Shown here: piece after piece, positions 7,382-14,541 of the stretch
How the letters are laid out: each line of letters begins with the position of its first letter
Numbering within the stretch: position 1 is the stretch's first letter
DNA from: an uncultured Lachnospiraceae bacterium
GTDB taxonomy: Bacteria; Bacillota; Clostridia; Lachnospirales; Lachnospiraceae
Reading direction: 5' to 3'
Assembly: GCA_934351925.1 (NCBI GenBank)
Contig: CAKRJT010000017.1
Coordinates: 1-57,866, forward strand
Length of the DNA stretch: 57,866 nucleotides
Program-made: the position numbers and the translations under genes
The notes under the pieces: model-generated
The model's database searches: none
What the model was told of the DNA's origin: nothing
What the model saw: only the letters and a program-made list of their open reading frames with translations

Positions 7382-8365
7382 CTACACGGTCGCGTCCATT
7401 ACCGCCTTTATGGTGTGCATGCGGTTCTCCGCCTCGTCAAACACAATAGACTGCGCCGACTCAAATACCTCGTCGGTCACTTCCATCTCATCGAGCCCGA
7501 ACTTGTCATGTATCTGCGCTCCGACTGTCGTTTTTAAGTCGTGGAAAGCCGGCAGACAGTGCATAAATACAGCCTGTGATCCTGCGTTATCCATCGCCTT
7601 TTTGTTGACCTGATACGGAAGAAGGTCATGTATGCGTTCCTCCCACACCTCTGACGGTTCTCCCATGGATACCCACACATCAGTATAAATGACATCTGCG
7701 CCCTTCGTTCCGGCATCAACGTCCTCCGTGAGCGTTATCGTGGAACCCGACTCAGCAGCATATCCCTCGCAGAGCTTTACAAGCTCCTCATTAGGAAAAT
7801 ACTTCTTATTCGTGCACGCCGTAAAGTTGAGTCCGAGCTTTGCACAGGCAATCATAAGTGAATTTCCCATGTTGTAGCGCGCGTCGCCCATATATGTAAA
7901 ATTGATGCCCTCAAGCTTTCCGAAATGCTCCCTGATTGTCAGCATATCCGCAAGCATCTGTGTAGGGTGGTACTCGTTGGTGAGTCCGTTCCACACAGGA
8001 ACATCTGAATACTTCGCAAGCTCCTCGACAATATTCTGACCGAAACCGCGGTACTCTATGCCATCATACATGCGGCTTAATACTCTGGCCGTGTCAGCGA
8101 TGCTCTCCTTCTTGCCTATCTGTGAGCCCGAAGGGTCAAGATATGTCGTTCCCATTCCGAGATCATGTGCCGCCACCTCGAAGGAACAGCGCGTTCTTGT
8201 GCTGGTCTTTTCGAATATGAGGGCAACATTCTTCCCCCTGTGATGGTCAACAGGTATGCCCTTCTTCTTCTTGTCCTTTAAGTCTGCCGCAAGGTCAATA
8301 AGATAGATAATCTCCTCCTTCGTAAAATCCTTCAGTGTCAAAAAATCGCGTCCCTTTAAATTCAT
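7382..8365 (-). CDS. argF: Ornithine carbamoyltransferase
   Basis: This enzyme converts ornithine and carbamoyl phosphate to citrulline in arginine synthesis. The 327-residue protein has the carbamoyl-phosphate site EKTSTRTRCSFEVAAHDLGM, the HPTQMLADMLT segment, and MHCLPAFHD containing the active-site Cys (HCLP). GAAGGAGG precedes the ATG. It stands alone, with its own TTGACA promoter and two ARG boxes 75-120 bp upstream, so arginine repression by ArgR is expected. A catabolic role (arginine deiminase pathway) is the alternative, but no arcA or arcC neighbour is present. Confidence 0.96.
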   Translation of the reverse strand: MNLKGRDFLTLKDFTKEEIIYLIDLAADLKDKKKKGIPVDHHRGKNVALIFEKTSTRTRCSFEVAAHDLGMGTTYLDPSGSQIGKKESIADTARVLSRMYDGIEYRGFGQNIVEELAKYSDVPVWNGLTNEYHPTQMLADMLTIREHFGKLEGINFTYMGDARYNMGNSLMIACAKLGLNFTACTNKKYFPNEELVKLCEGYAAESGSTITLTEDVDAGTKGADVIYTDVWVSMGEPSEVWEERIHDLLPYQVNKKAMDNAGSQAVFMHCLPAFHDLKTTVGAQIHDKFGLDEMEVTDEVFESAQSIVFDEAENRMHTIKAVMDATV

Positions 8366-8408
8366 GGCGAACCTCCTTCTTTTACAGCTTTATCCTGCGC
8401 TTTTTTAC

Positions 8409-8437
8409 AGAATACACCTTCCCGCTTTATATGTCAA
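8409..8437 (-). promoter_or_regulatory. argF promoter
   Basis: Reverse-strand TTGACA (8432-8437), 17 bp, TATTCT (8409-8414). The -35 directly abuts the ARG box at 8438-8451. Confidence 0.75.
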
Positions 8438-8451
8438 TGAATAATAATACA
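8438..8451 (-). promoter_or_regulatory. ARG box (ArgR/AhrC operator), promoter-proximal
   Basis: TGTATTATTATTCA on the reverse strand matches the ArgR half-operator consensus TGNATWWWWATNCA at every fixed position. It touches the argF -35 box. Confidence 0.7.
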
Positions 8452-8467
8452 TTTTATTCAATTTATT

Positions 8468-8481
8468 TGTATATTTATTCA
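8468..8481 (-). promoter_or_regulatory. ARG box (ArgR/AhrC operator), distal
   Basis: TGAATAAATATACA on the reverse strand is a second exact match to TGNATWWWWATNCA. It is 30 bp (about three helical turns) from the proximal box, as expected for cooperative ArgR hexamer binding. Confidence 0.7.
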
Positions 8482-8529
8482 CCGTATGCTTTATTGCAGG
8501 TTTAATAATTACAACCGCGTCATTTACGA

Positions 8530-9258
8530 TTAATTTATCAACAGCTTCAGCACCACAAGCACCAGCATATGCACAGGATAATACACATAGAAGAACCATT
8601 TTGCGCCATTTTTTCCACCGAGGCTTCCGTTATATGCACCAATAAGCGGAACGGCGAGCACCATTCCGAACTGGAACAGCCCGATATAAGGACAGTTCAT
8701 GTTCCCTAACGCGCCATCCAGAGCGAGTAAAGCTGCCGACAGTACCGCTGTGCAGGAAAGAAGCCTAAGCTGCTCCCGTCTTTCCTCCCTGTAGACATAC
8801 AATACAAATGTCCACGCCACGGCTAAGCCTGCCCAGTCCCCCATAAACGACAGCAGGAACAGTATAAAAATAACCACACTCTTTTTAATCCCCACAACAG
8901 CCCGGCTGTCATACACCCGCAGGACAAGCAGTGAAAGAAAAAGTGTATAAATCATGCCAAATGACGGCACCCCGCCAACAGCCATGCCCGCACAGCTCTC
9001 AAAAAAATAAAAAGGAAGGGCGGATACGACTGCAAATATCCCGAGTCTGACTGTGTATCTTCTGATGTCGTGGGTATGAGTATACCCTTCCACCAGAAGA
9101 TAGCACATTACCGGTGCCGTAATCCGCCCAATTATGTGCATGACCTGTCCCAAAAGCGATGCCGTCGGAACCCACATCCATGCTATATGGTCAATGGTCA
9201 TCGCCACAATGGCGATGACCTTAAGCTGATATGCCGAAAGACCTTTTTTACAATCCAT
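8530..9258 (-). CDS. TraX family membrane protein
   Basis: A 242-residue polytopic membrane protein beginning LSAYQLKVIAIVAMTIDHIAWMW, with GRITAPVMCYLLVEGYTHT and YYPVHMLVLVVLKLLI at the end. These are hallmarks of the TraX family, named after the F-pilin acetylase. Chromosomal members in Firmicutes are acyltransferase-3-like proteins of unknown substrate. About seven to eight transmembrane segments are visible. It starts 8 bp after the small FakA-like gene, so it is probably in that operon. No conjugation genes are nearby. Confidence 0.85.
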   Translation of the reverse strand: MDCKKGLSAYQLKVIAIVAMTIDHIAWMWVPTASLLGQVMHIIGRITAPVMCYLLVEGYTHTHDIRRYTVRLGIFAVVSALPFYFFESCAGMAVGGVPSFGMIYTLFLSLLVLRVYDSRAVVGIKKSVVIFILFLLSFMGDWAGLAVAWTFVLYVYREERREQLRLLSCTAVLSAALLALDGALGNMNCPYIGLFQFGMVLAVPLIGAYNGSLGGKNGAKWFFYVYYPVHMLVLVVLKLLIN

Positions 9259-9266
9259 AATATTCC

Positions 9267-9527
9267 CTAGCCGTGAAGCCCTCTCGCCTGTCTGTCCATA
9301 TCCTCCACAACGATATCATATATCTCGCCGAGTGTCCTGCAATACTCGAGAACCTTCCAAGGCTCGTTAGTATGGAAATGTATTTTGATAAGCTCCTCAT
9401 CTCCAACTGCAAGGAGACAGTCCCCCTTAAAATTCTCGGTAAAATACTCGTTTATCACATCTTCGTCGAGGTTCTCTCCCTCGATAAGAAGCTGTGTGTC
9501 ATATCTGAACTCGATTGGTTCGCTCAT
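9267..9527 (-). CDS. Single FakA/DegV-kinase C-terminal-like domain protein
   Basis: An 86-residue soluble protein (FRYDTQLLIEGENLDEDVI, GDCLLAVGDEELIKIHFHTN, PWKVLEYCRTLGEIYDIVVEDMD). It corresponds to one domain of the fatty-acid kinase FakA/YloV family, where VVGDDxxVKVHVHTNxPGxVLE is conserved. Full FakA proteins are about 550 residues with an N-terminal DAK2 kinase domain, which is absent here; nothing kinase-like flanks it. It is a stand-alone small family in Clostridia, sometimes labelled 'kinase to dihydroxyacetone kinase'. It cannot itself be a kinase. It lies between an SPFH protein and TraX. Confidence 0.75.
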   Translation of the reverse strand: MSEPIEFRYDTQLLIEGENLDEDVINEYFTENFKGDCLLAVGDEELIKIHFHTNEPWKVLEYCRTLGEIYDIVVEDMDRQARGLHG

Positions 9528-9544
9528 CTTTTTTCTCCTTTTAG

Positions 9545-10474
9545 CTATTCTGCTTCCTTCACAACCTCGACAACGGACTTTGCAAGCCCCGCCATTCCCT
9601 GAATTTCGGATGGAATGATAATCTTAGTAGCCTTGCCGTCGGCAGCCTTCTCAAATGCCTCTAAGCTCTTAAGTCTCAGCACCGCCTCGTCAGCGCCTGC
9701 CTCCTTGATCATCTTGAGACCCTCTGCGTTAGCCATCTGAACGACTCTGATAGCTTCAGCCTGACCTTCTGCCTCCTTGACCATCTTCTGCTTCTGAGCC
9801 TCTGCGCGGAGAATAGCTGACTCCTTCTCAGCCTCGGCATCAAGAATCATGGAGCGCTTCTTGCCTTCTGCCACGAGAACCGCGGACTGCTTCTGTCCCT
9901 CTGAACGTGTAACTGCCTCAATCTTCTCAAGTTCTGCCCTCTTCTGCTTCTCCATCGCATCCTGAATTGCAGCAGGAGGGATAATATTCTTAACCTCGAC
10001 TCTGTTTACCTTGATGCCCCATGGGTCTGTAGCCACATCGAGTGATACTCTCATCTTGGAGTTAATGACCTCACGGGAAGTGAGTGTCTGATCGAATGCC
10101 AGCTCACCGATGATATTTCTGAGTGTTGTTGCTGTGAGATTCTCAATAGCCATAATCGGATTCTCAACGCCGTATGCAAAGAGCTTAGGGTCTGTAATCT
10201 GGAAAAAGATAACAGTATCGATTCTCATTGTAACATTATCCTTCGTAATAACAGGCTGTGGCGGGAAATCCGCTACCTGCTCTTTAAGTACAACTCTTTT
10301 CGCCATCTTATCGATGAAAGGAACCTTAAAGTGAATACCTACATTCCAAGTCTCCTTGTAAGCTCCCAGACGTTCAAGAACCACCGCCTGAGCCTGAGGC
10401 ACAATCTTGATACATGATGCCAAAATCACAAGAATAATAACTGCAACAATAATAACTCCAACGATACCCTGCAT
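9545..10474 (-). CDS. SPFH/Band 7 (stomatin/QmcA-like) membrane protein
   Basis: The 309-residue protein starts with one membrane anchor (VGVIIVAVIILVILASCI). An SPFH domain follows (IVPQAQAVVLERLGAYKETW ... ENLTATTLRNIIGELAFDQT), then a long Ala/Glu/Lys coiled coil (EKIEAVTRSEGQKQSAVLVA, EGQAEAIRVV) and a C-terminal segment IPSEIQGMAGLAKSVVEVV. Such proteins form oligomeric cages or rafts and organise membrane proteases. Its upstream neighbour is NfeD, the usual partner of this family, which supports a membrane quality-control unit (FtsH is also in this window, though not adjacent). Confidence 0.92.
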   Translation of the reverse strand: MQGIVGVIIVAVIILVILASCIKIVPQAQAVVLERLGAYKETWNVGIHFKVPFIDKMAKRVVLKEQVADFPPQPVITKDNVTMRIDTVIFFQITDPKLFAYGVENPIMAIENLTATTLRNIIGELAFDQTLTSREVINSKMRVSLDVATDPWGIKVNRVEVKNIIPPAAIQDAMEKQKRAELEKIEAVTRSEGQKQSAVLVAEGKKRSMILDAEAEKESAILRAEAQKQKMVKEAEGQAEAIRVVQMANAEGLKMIKEAGADEAVLRLKSLEAFEKAADGKATKIIIPSEIQGMAGLAKSVVEVVKEAE

Positions 10475-10509
10475 TTTCTAAATCCTCCCTGAAAATATTT
10501 TTATTTTAT

Positions 10510-10582
10510 TTCTTCTGAACCTATATGTTTCTTCAGAATACATGCGTTCCTTCAGGATACATGCTTTCCTTCCGAACGCAGC
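10510..10582 (-). repeat. About 19-bp degenerate tandem repeat between NfeD and SPFH genes
   Basis: On the reverse strand CATGTATCCTGAAGGAACG, CATGTATTCTGAAGAAACA and a decayed TATAGGTTCAGAAGAAA follow each other. The upstream TTCGGAAGGAAAG looks like a fourth partial unit. It lies within the 109-bp gap between the two genes. Confidence 0.55.
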
Positions 10583-10583
10583 A

Positions 10584-11018
10584 CTAATTCTTAGCGCATG
10601 GTTCAACTATAACCTTAACGCCCTCTATCGCCTTGACCGTGACCATCGTGTCAACCTCTATCACGCCCGCGTCAACCGATCTCGCCGCCCACTCAAGACC
10701 ATTGACTACCACATAACCTGAGGCCTGGGCATTATCAATCTGTGCAATAACACGCCCTGTCTGTCCTATAATACTGTCAATATTTGTCTTTTGGGTATGT
10801 CTGTTGATATATCTCACGGCAAACGGTCTCGTAAAAATCAACATTATAAGTGATACCACAATGAAAAGTATGAACTGAAGCCACCAGGTAACATGGAACA
10901 GCGAGGCAAAAAAAGCTGCAAGCGAACCCGCTGCAAACCATATCGTCGTGAGCCCCATGGTCGCTATCTCAAACACAACCAGCACAACAAACAAAATCAG
11001 CCATATCATTGCATTCAT
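10584..11018 (-). CDS. NfeD family membrane protein
   Basis: The 144-residue protein has three transmembrane helices (MIWLILFVVLVVFEIATMGL, TIWFAAGSLAAFFASLFHV, WWLQFILFIVVSLIMLIF). A C-terminal OB-fold domain follows (IIGQTGRVIAQID ... YVVVNGLEWAARSVD ... TMVTVKAIEGVKVIVE). This is the short NfeD form without the N-terminal ClpP-like protease. NfeD and SPFH proteins are nearly always encoded together and act at the membrane. AAGGAGGGG precedes the ATG. Confidence 0.93.
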   Translation of the reverse strand: MNAMIWLILFVVLVVFEIATMGLTTIWFAAGSLAAFFASLFHVTWWLQFILFIVVSLIMLIFTRPFAVRYINRHTQKTNIDSIIGQTGRVIAQIDNAQASGYVVVNGLEWAARSVDAGVIEVDTMVTVKAIEGVKVIVEPCAKN

Positions 11019-11145
11019 TATGCTTCCCCTCCTTATTTTTATTTTAGTTAGCTTATTACTTATAATACACTAATATAGCATGTTTTACAACCGATATTTC
11101 CCTTTATCAGACTATATTCCTATTCCTATTTTATTGCTATTATAC

Positions 11146-11199
11146 AAAAAAGCTCCGCAATACCACAAAGCCCATATGACTTCATCGTATTGCGAAGCT
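11146..11199 (-). terminator. Terminator after the SH3/SleB-like hydrolase gene
   Basis: Reverse strand AGCTTCGCAATAC (11187-11199) pairs with GTATTGCGGAGCT (11151-11163), followed by TTTTTTG. It lies 24 bp past the stop codon at 11223. The remaining 11019-11145 holds only AT-rich sequence and the NfeD ribosome binding site. Confidence 0.85.
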
Positions 11200-11222
11200 T
11201 CTAATTCTTCTTTCTTCTTAAA

Positions 11223-12524
11223 TCAATATACGTAGAAGCAGTGATTGTTAAGCACGGTATACTGCGAATATCTTGCGTAATTAGCCTTCTTCACGCTGAT
11301 GAAGAATAGATAATCGCCGATATTATTCACACCCGCAAGCGCTTCACCTGCTGCCGTGTATGACTCCTGATGTGAAGGTCCGTTCGCAAGCAGGGCTGCA
11401 AAACGCTCTGACACATTTCCATTGCCATCGAGGACTCCGGTAAACTGTCCCGGCGCATATATTACATCTGTGATGGAGTTCTGTTTAAATCTCGAGCTTC
11501 TCACTCTGTTGAGAACCACGTTGGCAACTGCAAGCTTACCCTCATAAGGTTCCCAGCCTGCCTCCCATTCTACTATACATGCGAGAAGATATACTTCCGA
11601 ATCGCTTGCACTCATGGCAGCATTGGTCGTTCTTCCTATACTCGTGCTCTGAGCCATGGCAGCCTTCGCAGCGGCAACGCGCTCAGCCTCTCTTCTCTCC
11701 GCTTCTATTCTTGCCTGCTCGGCAAGATATGCGTTCTCCTCATCTATAGTCCACGCTGTGGCAAGATCGTAAGTTGAACTTACCCCGCTGTCCTCAACAT
11801 AACCATAACCGCTCTCGCACTCAACAAGAACCCAGTTTCCAATCTCCTCGTAGGCATTTATCGTCTCGCCTGAATAGAAGGTGGCTATCACAGCGCTGTC
11901 TGCGTCCGCTGAAGCATACACAGGCAGTTCCTCTGCATCGACAACCGTTGTCTTGTCACCGATAAACGGTGCCACCTTGTCTGCCTCCCCACCAAACAGA
12001 AGATAGGTATTCTTCGCATATCCGACAACAGCTCCTGATGAAATCTTAGTCCATATCTCACCCTTCTCCAGGATGTCAGCCTGTGAGCGCGAATACATAC
12101 AGCCAACAACCTCCGAGGTATCATCAGGCTCGGAATAAATATTAATTCTGTCCTCACAGTAAGAGATAACCTTATTCTCAAAATCACTCTTACCGGCATC
12201 TCTTGTCAGATCATCTACAATCTCACCGTTAGCCGTAAGTGTGCTGTTGTACACAATCTTAGGTTCAACCTTCGCCTCCTCGGCAGCCTTAAGCGTATCT
12301 GTCATATCCGCCGACAAAGCCGTCACATTGGTATCCTGTGATAAATTATCTGAATTGTAAAGGGCTACAGTGCTGTCTGCCTGTGAGTCAGGCGCTCCGG
12401 CTGCAGATGTCTTAACGGCTGCCTCCACATCCGTACCTGCAAGTGCCTTACCTGAAAACGCAAGCTGTGCAATGAGTACTACAAAGAGCATCATGTACAC
12501 ATAAAACTTCTTGTTCCTTCTCAT
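11223..12524 (-). CDS. Secreted cell-wall hydrolase: two SH3 domains plus SleB-type hydrolase domain
   Basis: Start ATG 12524 (MRRNKKFYVYMMLFVVLIAQ) has GGAGAG 6 nt upstream; a TTG two codons earlier is less likely. The 433-residue protein has a signal peptide (cleavage near GKALAG), a disordered Ser/Thr/Asp stretch, and bacterial SH3 repeats at about 100-170 and 185-250 (INIYSEPDDTSEVVGCMY, LPVYASADADSAVIATFYSG). An Ala/Glu/Arg helix comes next, then a C-terminal Hydrolase_2 (SleB/CwlJ) domain with CIVEWEAGWEPYEGKLAVAN and VYAPGQFTGV-like residues. It probably cleaves peptidoglycan outside the cell. WalR-type boxes lie just upstream and fit such a role. Confidence 0.88.
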   Translation of the reverse strand: MRRNKKFYVYMMLFVVLIAQLAFSGKALAGTDVEAAVKTSAAGAPDSQADSTVALYNSDNLSQDTNVTALSADMTDTLKAAEEAKVEPKIVYNSTLTANGEIVDDLTRDAGKSDFENKVISYCEDRINIYSEPDDTSEVVGCMYSRSQADILEKGEIWTKISSGAVVGYAKNTYLLFGGEADKVAPFIGDKTTVVDAEELPVYASADADSAVIATFYSGETINAYEEIGNWVLVECESGYGYVEDSGVSSTYDLATAWTIDEENAYLAEQARIEAERREAERVAAAKAAMAQSTSIGRTTNAAMSASDSEVYLLACIVEWEAGWEPYEGKLAVANVVLNRVRSSRFKQNSITDVIYAPGQFTGVLDGNGNVSERFAALLANGPSHQESYTAAGEALAGVNNIGDYLFFISVKKANYARYSQYTVLNNHCFYVY

Positions 12525-12546
12525 CTTCAACTCTCCATTAAATAAT

Positions 12547-12598
12547 TGTTACAAAATTGTTAAGAAATGTTACGCCTTATTGTAACAATTTATGTAAG
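12547..12598. promoter_or_regulatory. WalR-type box cluster upstream of the wall hydrolase
   Basis: On the forward strand TGTTAC (12547-12552), N5, TGTTAA (12558-12563) is an exact match to the WalR consensus TGTWAH-N5-TGTWAH. It is followed by TGTTAC (12568-12573), TGTAAC (12581-12586) and TGTAAG (12593-12598). The box is reversed relative to the gene and starts 23 bp from its ATG. That position would suit repression or roadblock more than activation. Confidence 0.55.
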
Positions 12599-12603
12599 AA
12601 TTG

Positions 12604-13374
12604 TCAACCCCTTCTCTGTCTGGCAGCCTCATACATGAGAAGCGCCGCACTTACAGCCGCATTTAAGGACTCTAAGCTGCCCTTCATCGGGATAATTATT
12701 TTCCTGTCGGCAAGCCCCGTCGCCTCGTCAGTCAGTCCGTTTCCCTCATTCCCTATAAAAAAAGCTGTCCCCTTCCCGTAATCACAGGTCACATAGTCAA
12801 CTGCGCCTTTAAGATGTGCCGCATATGTCGTAATTCCCCTGCTTTTTAAAAGTCCTACGGCCGCACCAAGGTTGTCCGTGTAGGCGAATTTCATTCTGTA
12901 CATCGCCCCCATCGTGGAACGTATAACCTTCGGATTATATATATCCACGGTTCCGGACGTCATTATTATTCCATCAACCCCCGCACCCTCGGCAGTCCTT
13001 ATTACCGTACCGAGGTTTCCCGGATCCTGAAGATTTTCAAGTATCACTATGAGCGGATTTTCGCCCTGTATCATATCCTCGACAGAGAACTGCCGCATCT
13101 TCACAAGCGCCATAATTCCCTGCGGAGTCTTAGTATCCGACATATGCGAGAAAATCTCGTCCGACACAGTCTCATAGTCATATCCCGACAGGCTGCCCCT
13201 GTTCTCCTTTTCATAGCTCTCAGAGACAAAGAGACTGTGAATACGCTCCCTTGGTGTCTCCTCGAACATTCTCTTCCCCTCAACAACAAAAAGTCCTTGG
13301 GCCTTGCGGTCCTTAGACTTTTTGATGAGGTTAATTACATTCTTAATCTGTGTATTTGATGTGCTTGTAATCAT
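12604..13374 (-). CDS. SpoU/TrmH family RNA 2'-O-methyltransferase
   Basis: This 256-residue SPOUT-fold enzyme transfers methyl from S-adenosylmethionine to a ribose 2'-OH in rRNA or tRNA. An N-terminal substrate-binding domain (KKSKDRKAQGLFVVEGKRMF) is followed by the three SPOUT motifs: LENLQDPGNLGTVIRTAEGA, FFIGNEGNGLTDE and IPMKGSLESLNAAVSAALLM, which form the trefoil knot. It is closest to the YsgA/RlmB-like group; the exact target cannot be told from sequence. Its leader contains three near-copies of AACAGG, and the ribosome binding site is weak. Confidence 0.92.
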   Translation of the reverse strand: MITSTSNTQIKNVINLIKKSKDRKAQGLFVVEGKRMFEETPRERIHSLFVSESYEKENRGSLSGYDYETVSDEIFSHMSDTKTPQGIMALVKMRQFSVEDMIQGENPLIVILENLQDPGNLGTVIRTAEGAGVDGIIMTSGTVDIYNPKVIRSTMGAMYRMKFAYTDNLGAAVGLLKSRGITTYAAHLKGAVDYVTCDYGKGTAFFIGNEGNGLTDEATGLADRKIIIPMKGSLESLNAAVSAALLMYEAARQRRG

Positions 13375-13440
13375 TACCTGTTCCTATCCTGTTATTCCTG
13401 TTACCGTATCAATCCATCTTCAAAATGCTGCATGACAACA

Positions 13441-14415
13441 TTATCTTGCAAGATTCTTGCTTATGGTGTACTGGTACTCGTCAATATCCTTCTTCATCGC
13501 AAGCGCCTCATCGATATCGAAATCGACAAACTCACCGTGTGCGTGAGCAACAACTCTCTTGCTCTTTCCTGCAATCAGGCAGTCAACTGCGTATGCTCCC
13601 ATGATTGACGCATACATTCTGTCCTTACAGGTAGGGCTTCCGCCTCGCTGCATATGACCAAGTATGGTCGCTCTCGTCTCAATGCCTGTCGCAGCCTCGA
13701 TTCGCCTTGCCATGCTGCTCGAATGTCCAATGCCCTCGGCATTGATGATAATATGGTGTCTCTTTCCCTTCTTGCGGTTGTTGATGATGCTGTTGATGAG
13801 AGTCTGCTCATCGTTGTTGTAGCGCTCAGGCAGAAGTATGTCCTCAGCTCCGTTTGCGATACCGCACCATAATGCTATATAGCCGGCGTTACGTCCCATG
13901 ACCTCAATGATACTGCAGCGCTCATGGGATGTCGAAGTATCTCTTATCTTGTCAATAGCTTCCATCGCAGTGTTGATTGCCGTATCAAATCCAATCGTGT
14001 AGTCGGTACATGCAATATCAAGGTCGATGGTTCCCGGCACACCAATCGTGTTAATTCCAAGTGCAGCAAGCTTCTGTGCACCGCGGAAGGAACCGTCGCC
14101 TCCGATAACTATAAGTCCGTCTATGCCATGCTTCTTACATATATCGGCAGCCTTCTGCTGGCCCTCAGGAGTGATGAACTCGAGACATCTTGCGGTATAG
14201 AGAATTGTACCGCCTCTGTGGATAATATCAGCAACACTGAGAGCATCCATGTCAATGATTTCCTCATTGAGAAGACCATTATAACCCTTAAGAATACCCT
14301 TAACCTTGAGTCCCTTTGCTATAGCTGTACGAACAACTGCGCGAATAGCAGCATTCATTCCCGGCGCATCGCCGCCGCTTGTGAGCACACCGATTGTCTT
14401 AATTTCCTTAGCCAT
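13441..14415 (-). CDS. pfkA: ATP-dependent 6-phosphofructokinase
   Basis: PfkA phosphorylates fructose 6-phosphate in glycolysis. ATG 14415 (MAKEIKTIGVLTSGGDAPGM) follows GGAGG; the longer frame has no site. The 324-residue protein has the ATP loop GGDAPGMNAAIR, GGDGSFRGAQKL, and the catalytic segment GVPGTIDLDIACTDYTIGFD. The two catalytic aspartates of TIDxD are kept, but the usual Asn between them is Leu. The sugar-phosphate site is MGRNAGYIA and ILGHMQRGGSPT. Gly after GGDG suggests ATP rather than pyrophosphate use. It lies downstream of dnaE on the same strand. Confidence 0.95.
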   Translation of the reverse strand: MAKEIKTIGVLTSGGDAPGMNAAIRAVVRTAIAKGLKVKGILKGYNGLLNEEIIDMDALSVADIIHRGGTILYTARCLEFITPEGQQKAADICKKHGIDGLIVIGGDGSFRGAQKLAALGINTIGVPGTIDLDIACTDYTIGFDTAINTAMEAIDKIRDTSTSHERCSIIEVMGRNAGYIALWCGIANGAEDILLPERYNNDEQTLINSIINNRKKGKRHHIIINAEGIGHSSSMARRIEAATGIETRATILGHMQRGGSPTCKDRMYASIMGAYAVDCLIAGKSKRVVAHAHGEFVDFDIDEALAMKKDIDEYQYTISKNLAR

Positions 14416-14433
14416 AATATCCTCCGTTCTACC

Positions 14434-14452
14434 GATGTTTAAATGTTTTTTA
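14434..14452 (-). other. AT-rich hairpin in the pfkA leader
   Basis: GTTTAAA-5 nt-TTTAAAC, a weak 7-bp stem between dnaE and pfkA. The 126-bp gap otherwise holds AT-rich sequence with no gene. Confidence 0.3.
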
Positions 14453-14541
14453 AACAGTGAAAAATTTAACAAAGTCAGTTTTTCTTATAATACCCCTAAA
14501 TCAGAATATTTTCAATAGTATAATTTAATTTTATTGTAAAC

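Noticed and set aside
8530..9258. Conjugative element suggested by the TraX-like gene
   Set aside because: No relaxase, coupling protein or pilus gene is present; chromosomal TraX-like genes are common in Firmicutes.
9267..9527. Frameshifted full-length FakA gene
   Set aside because: Flanking sequence encodes SPFH and TraX proteins with normal spacing; no DAK domain remnant is visible.
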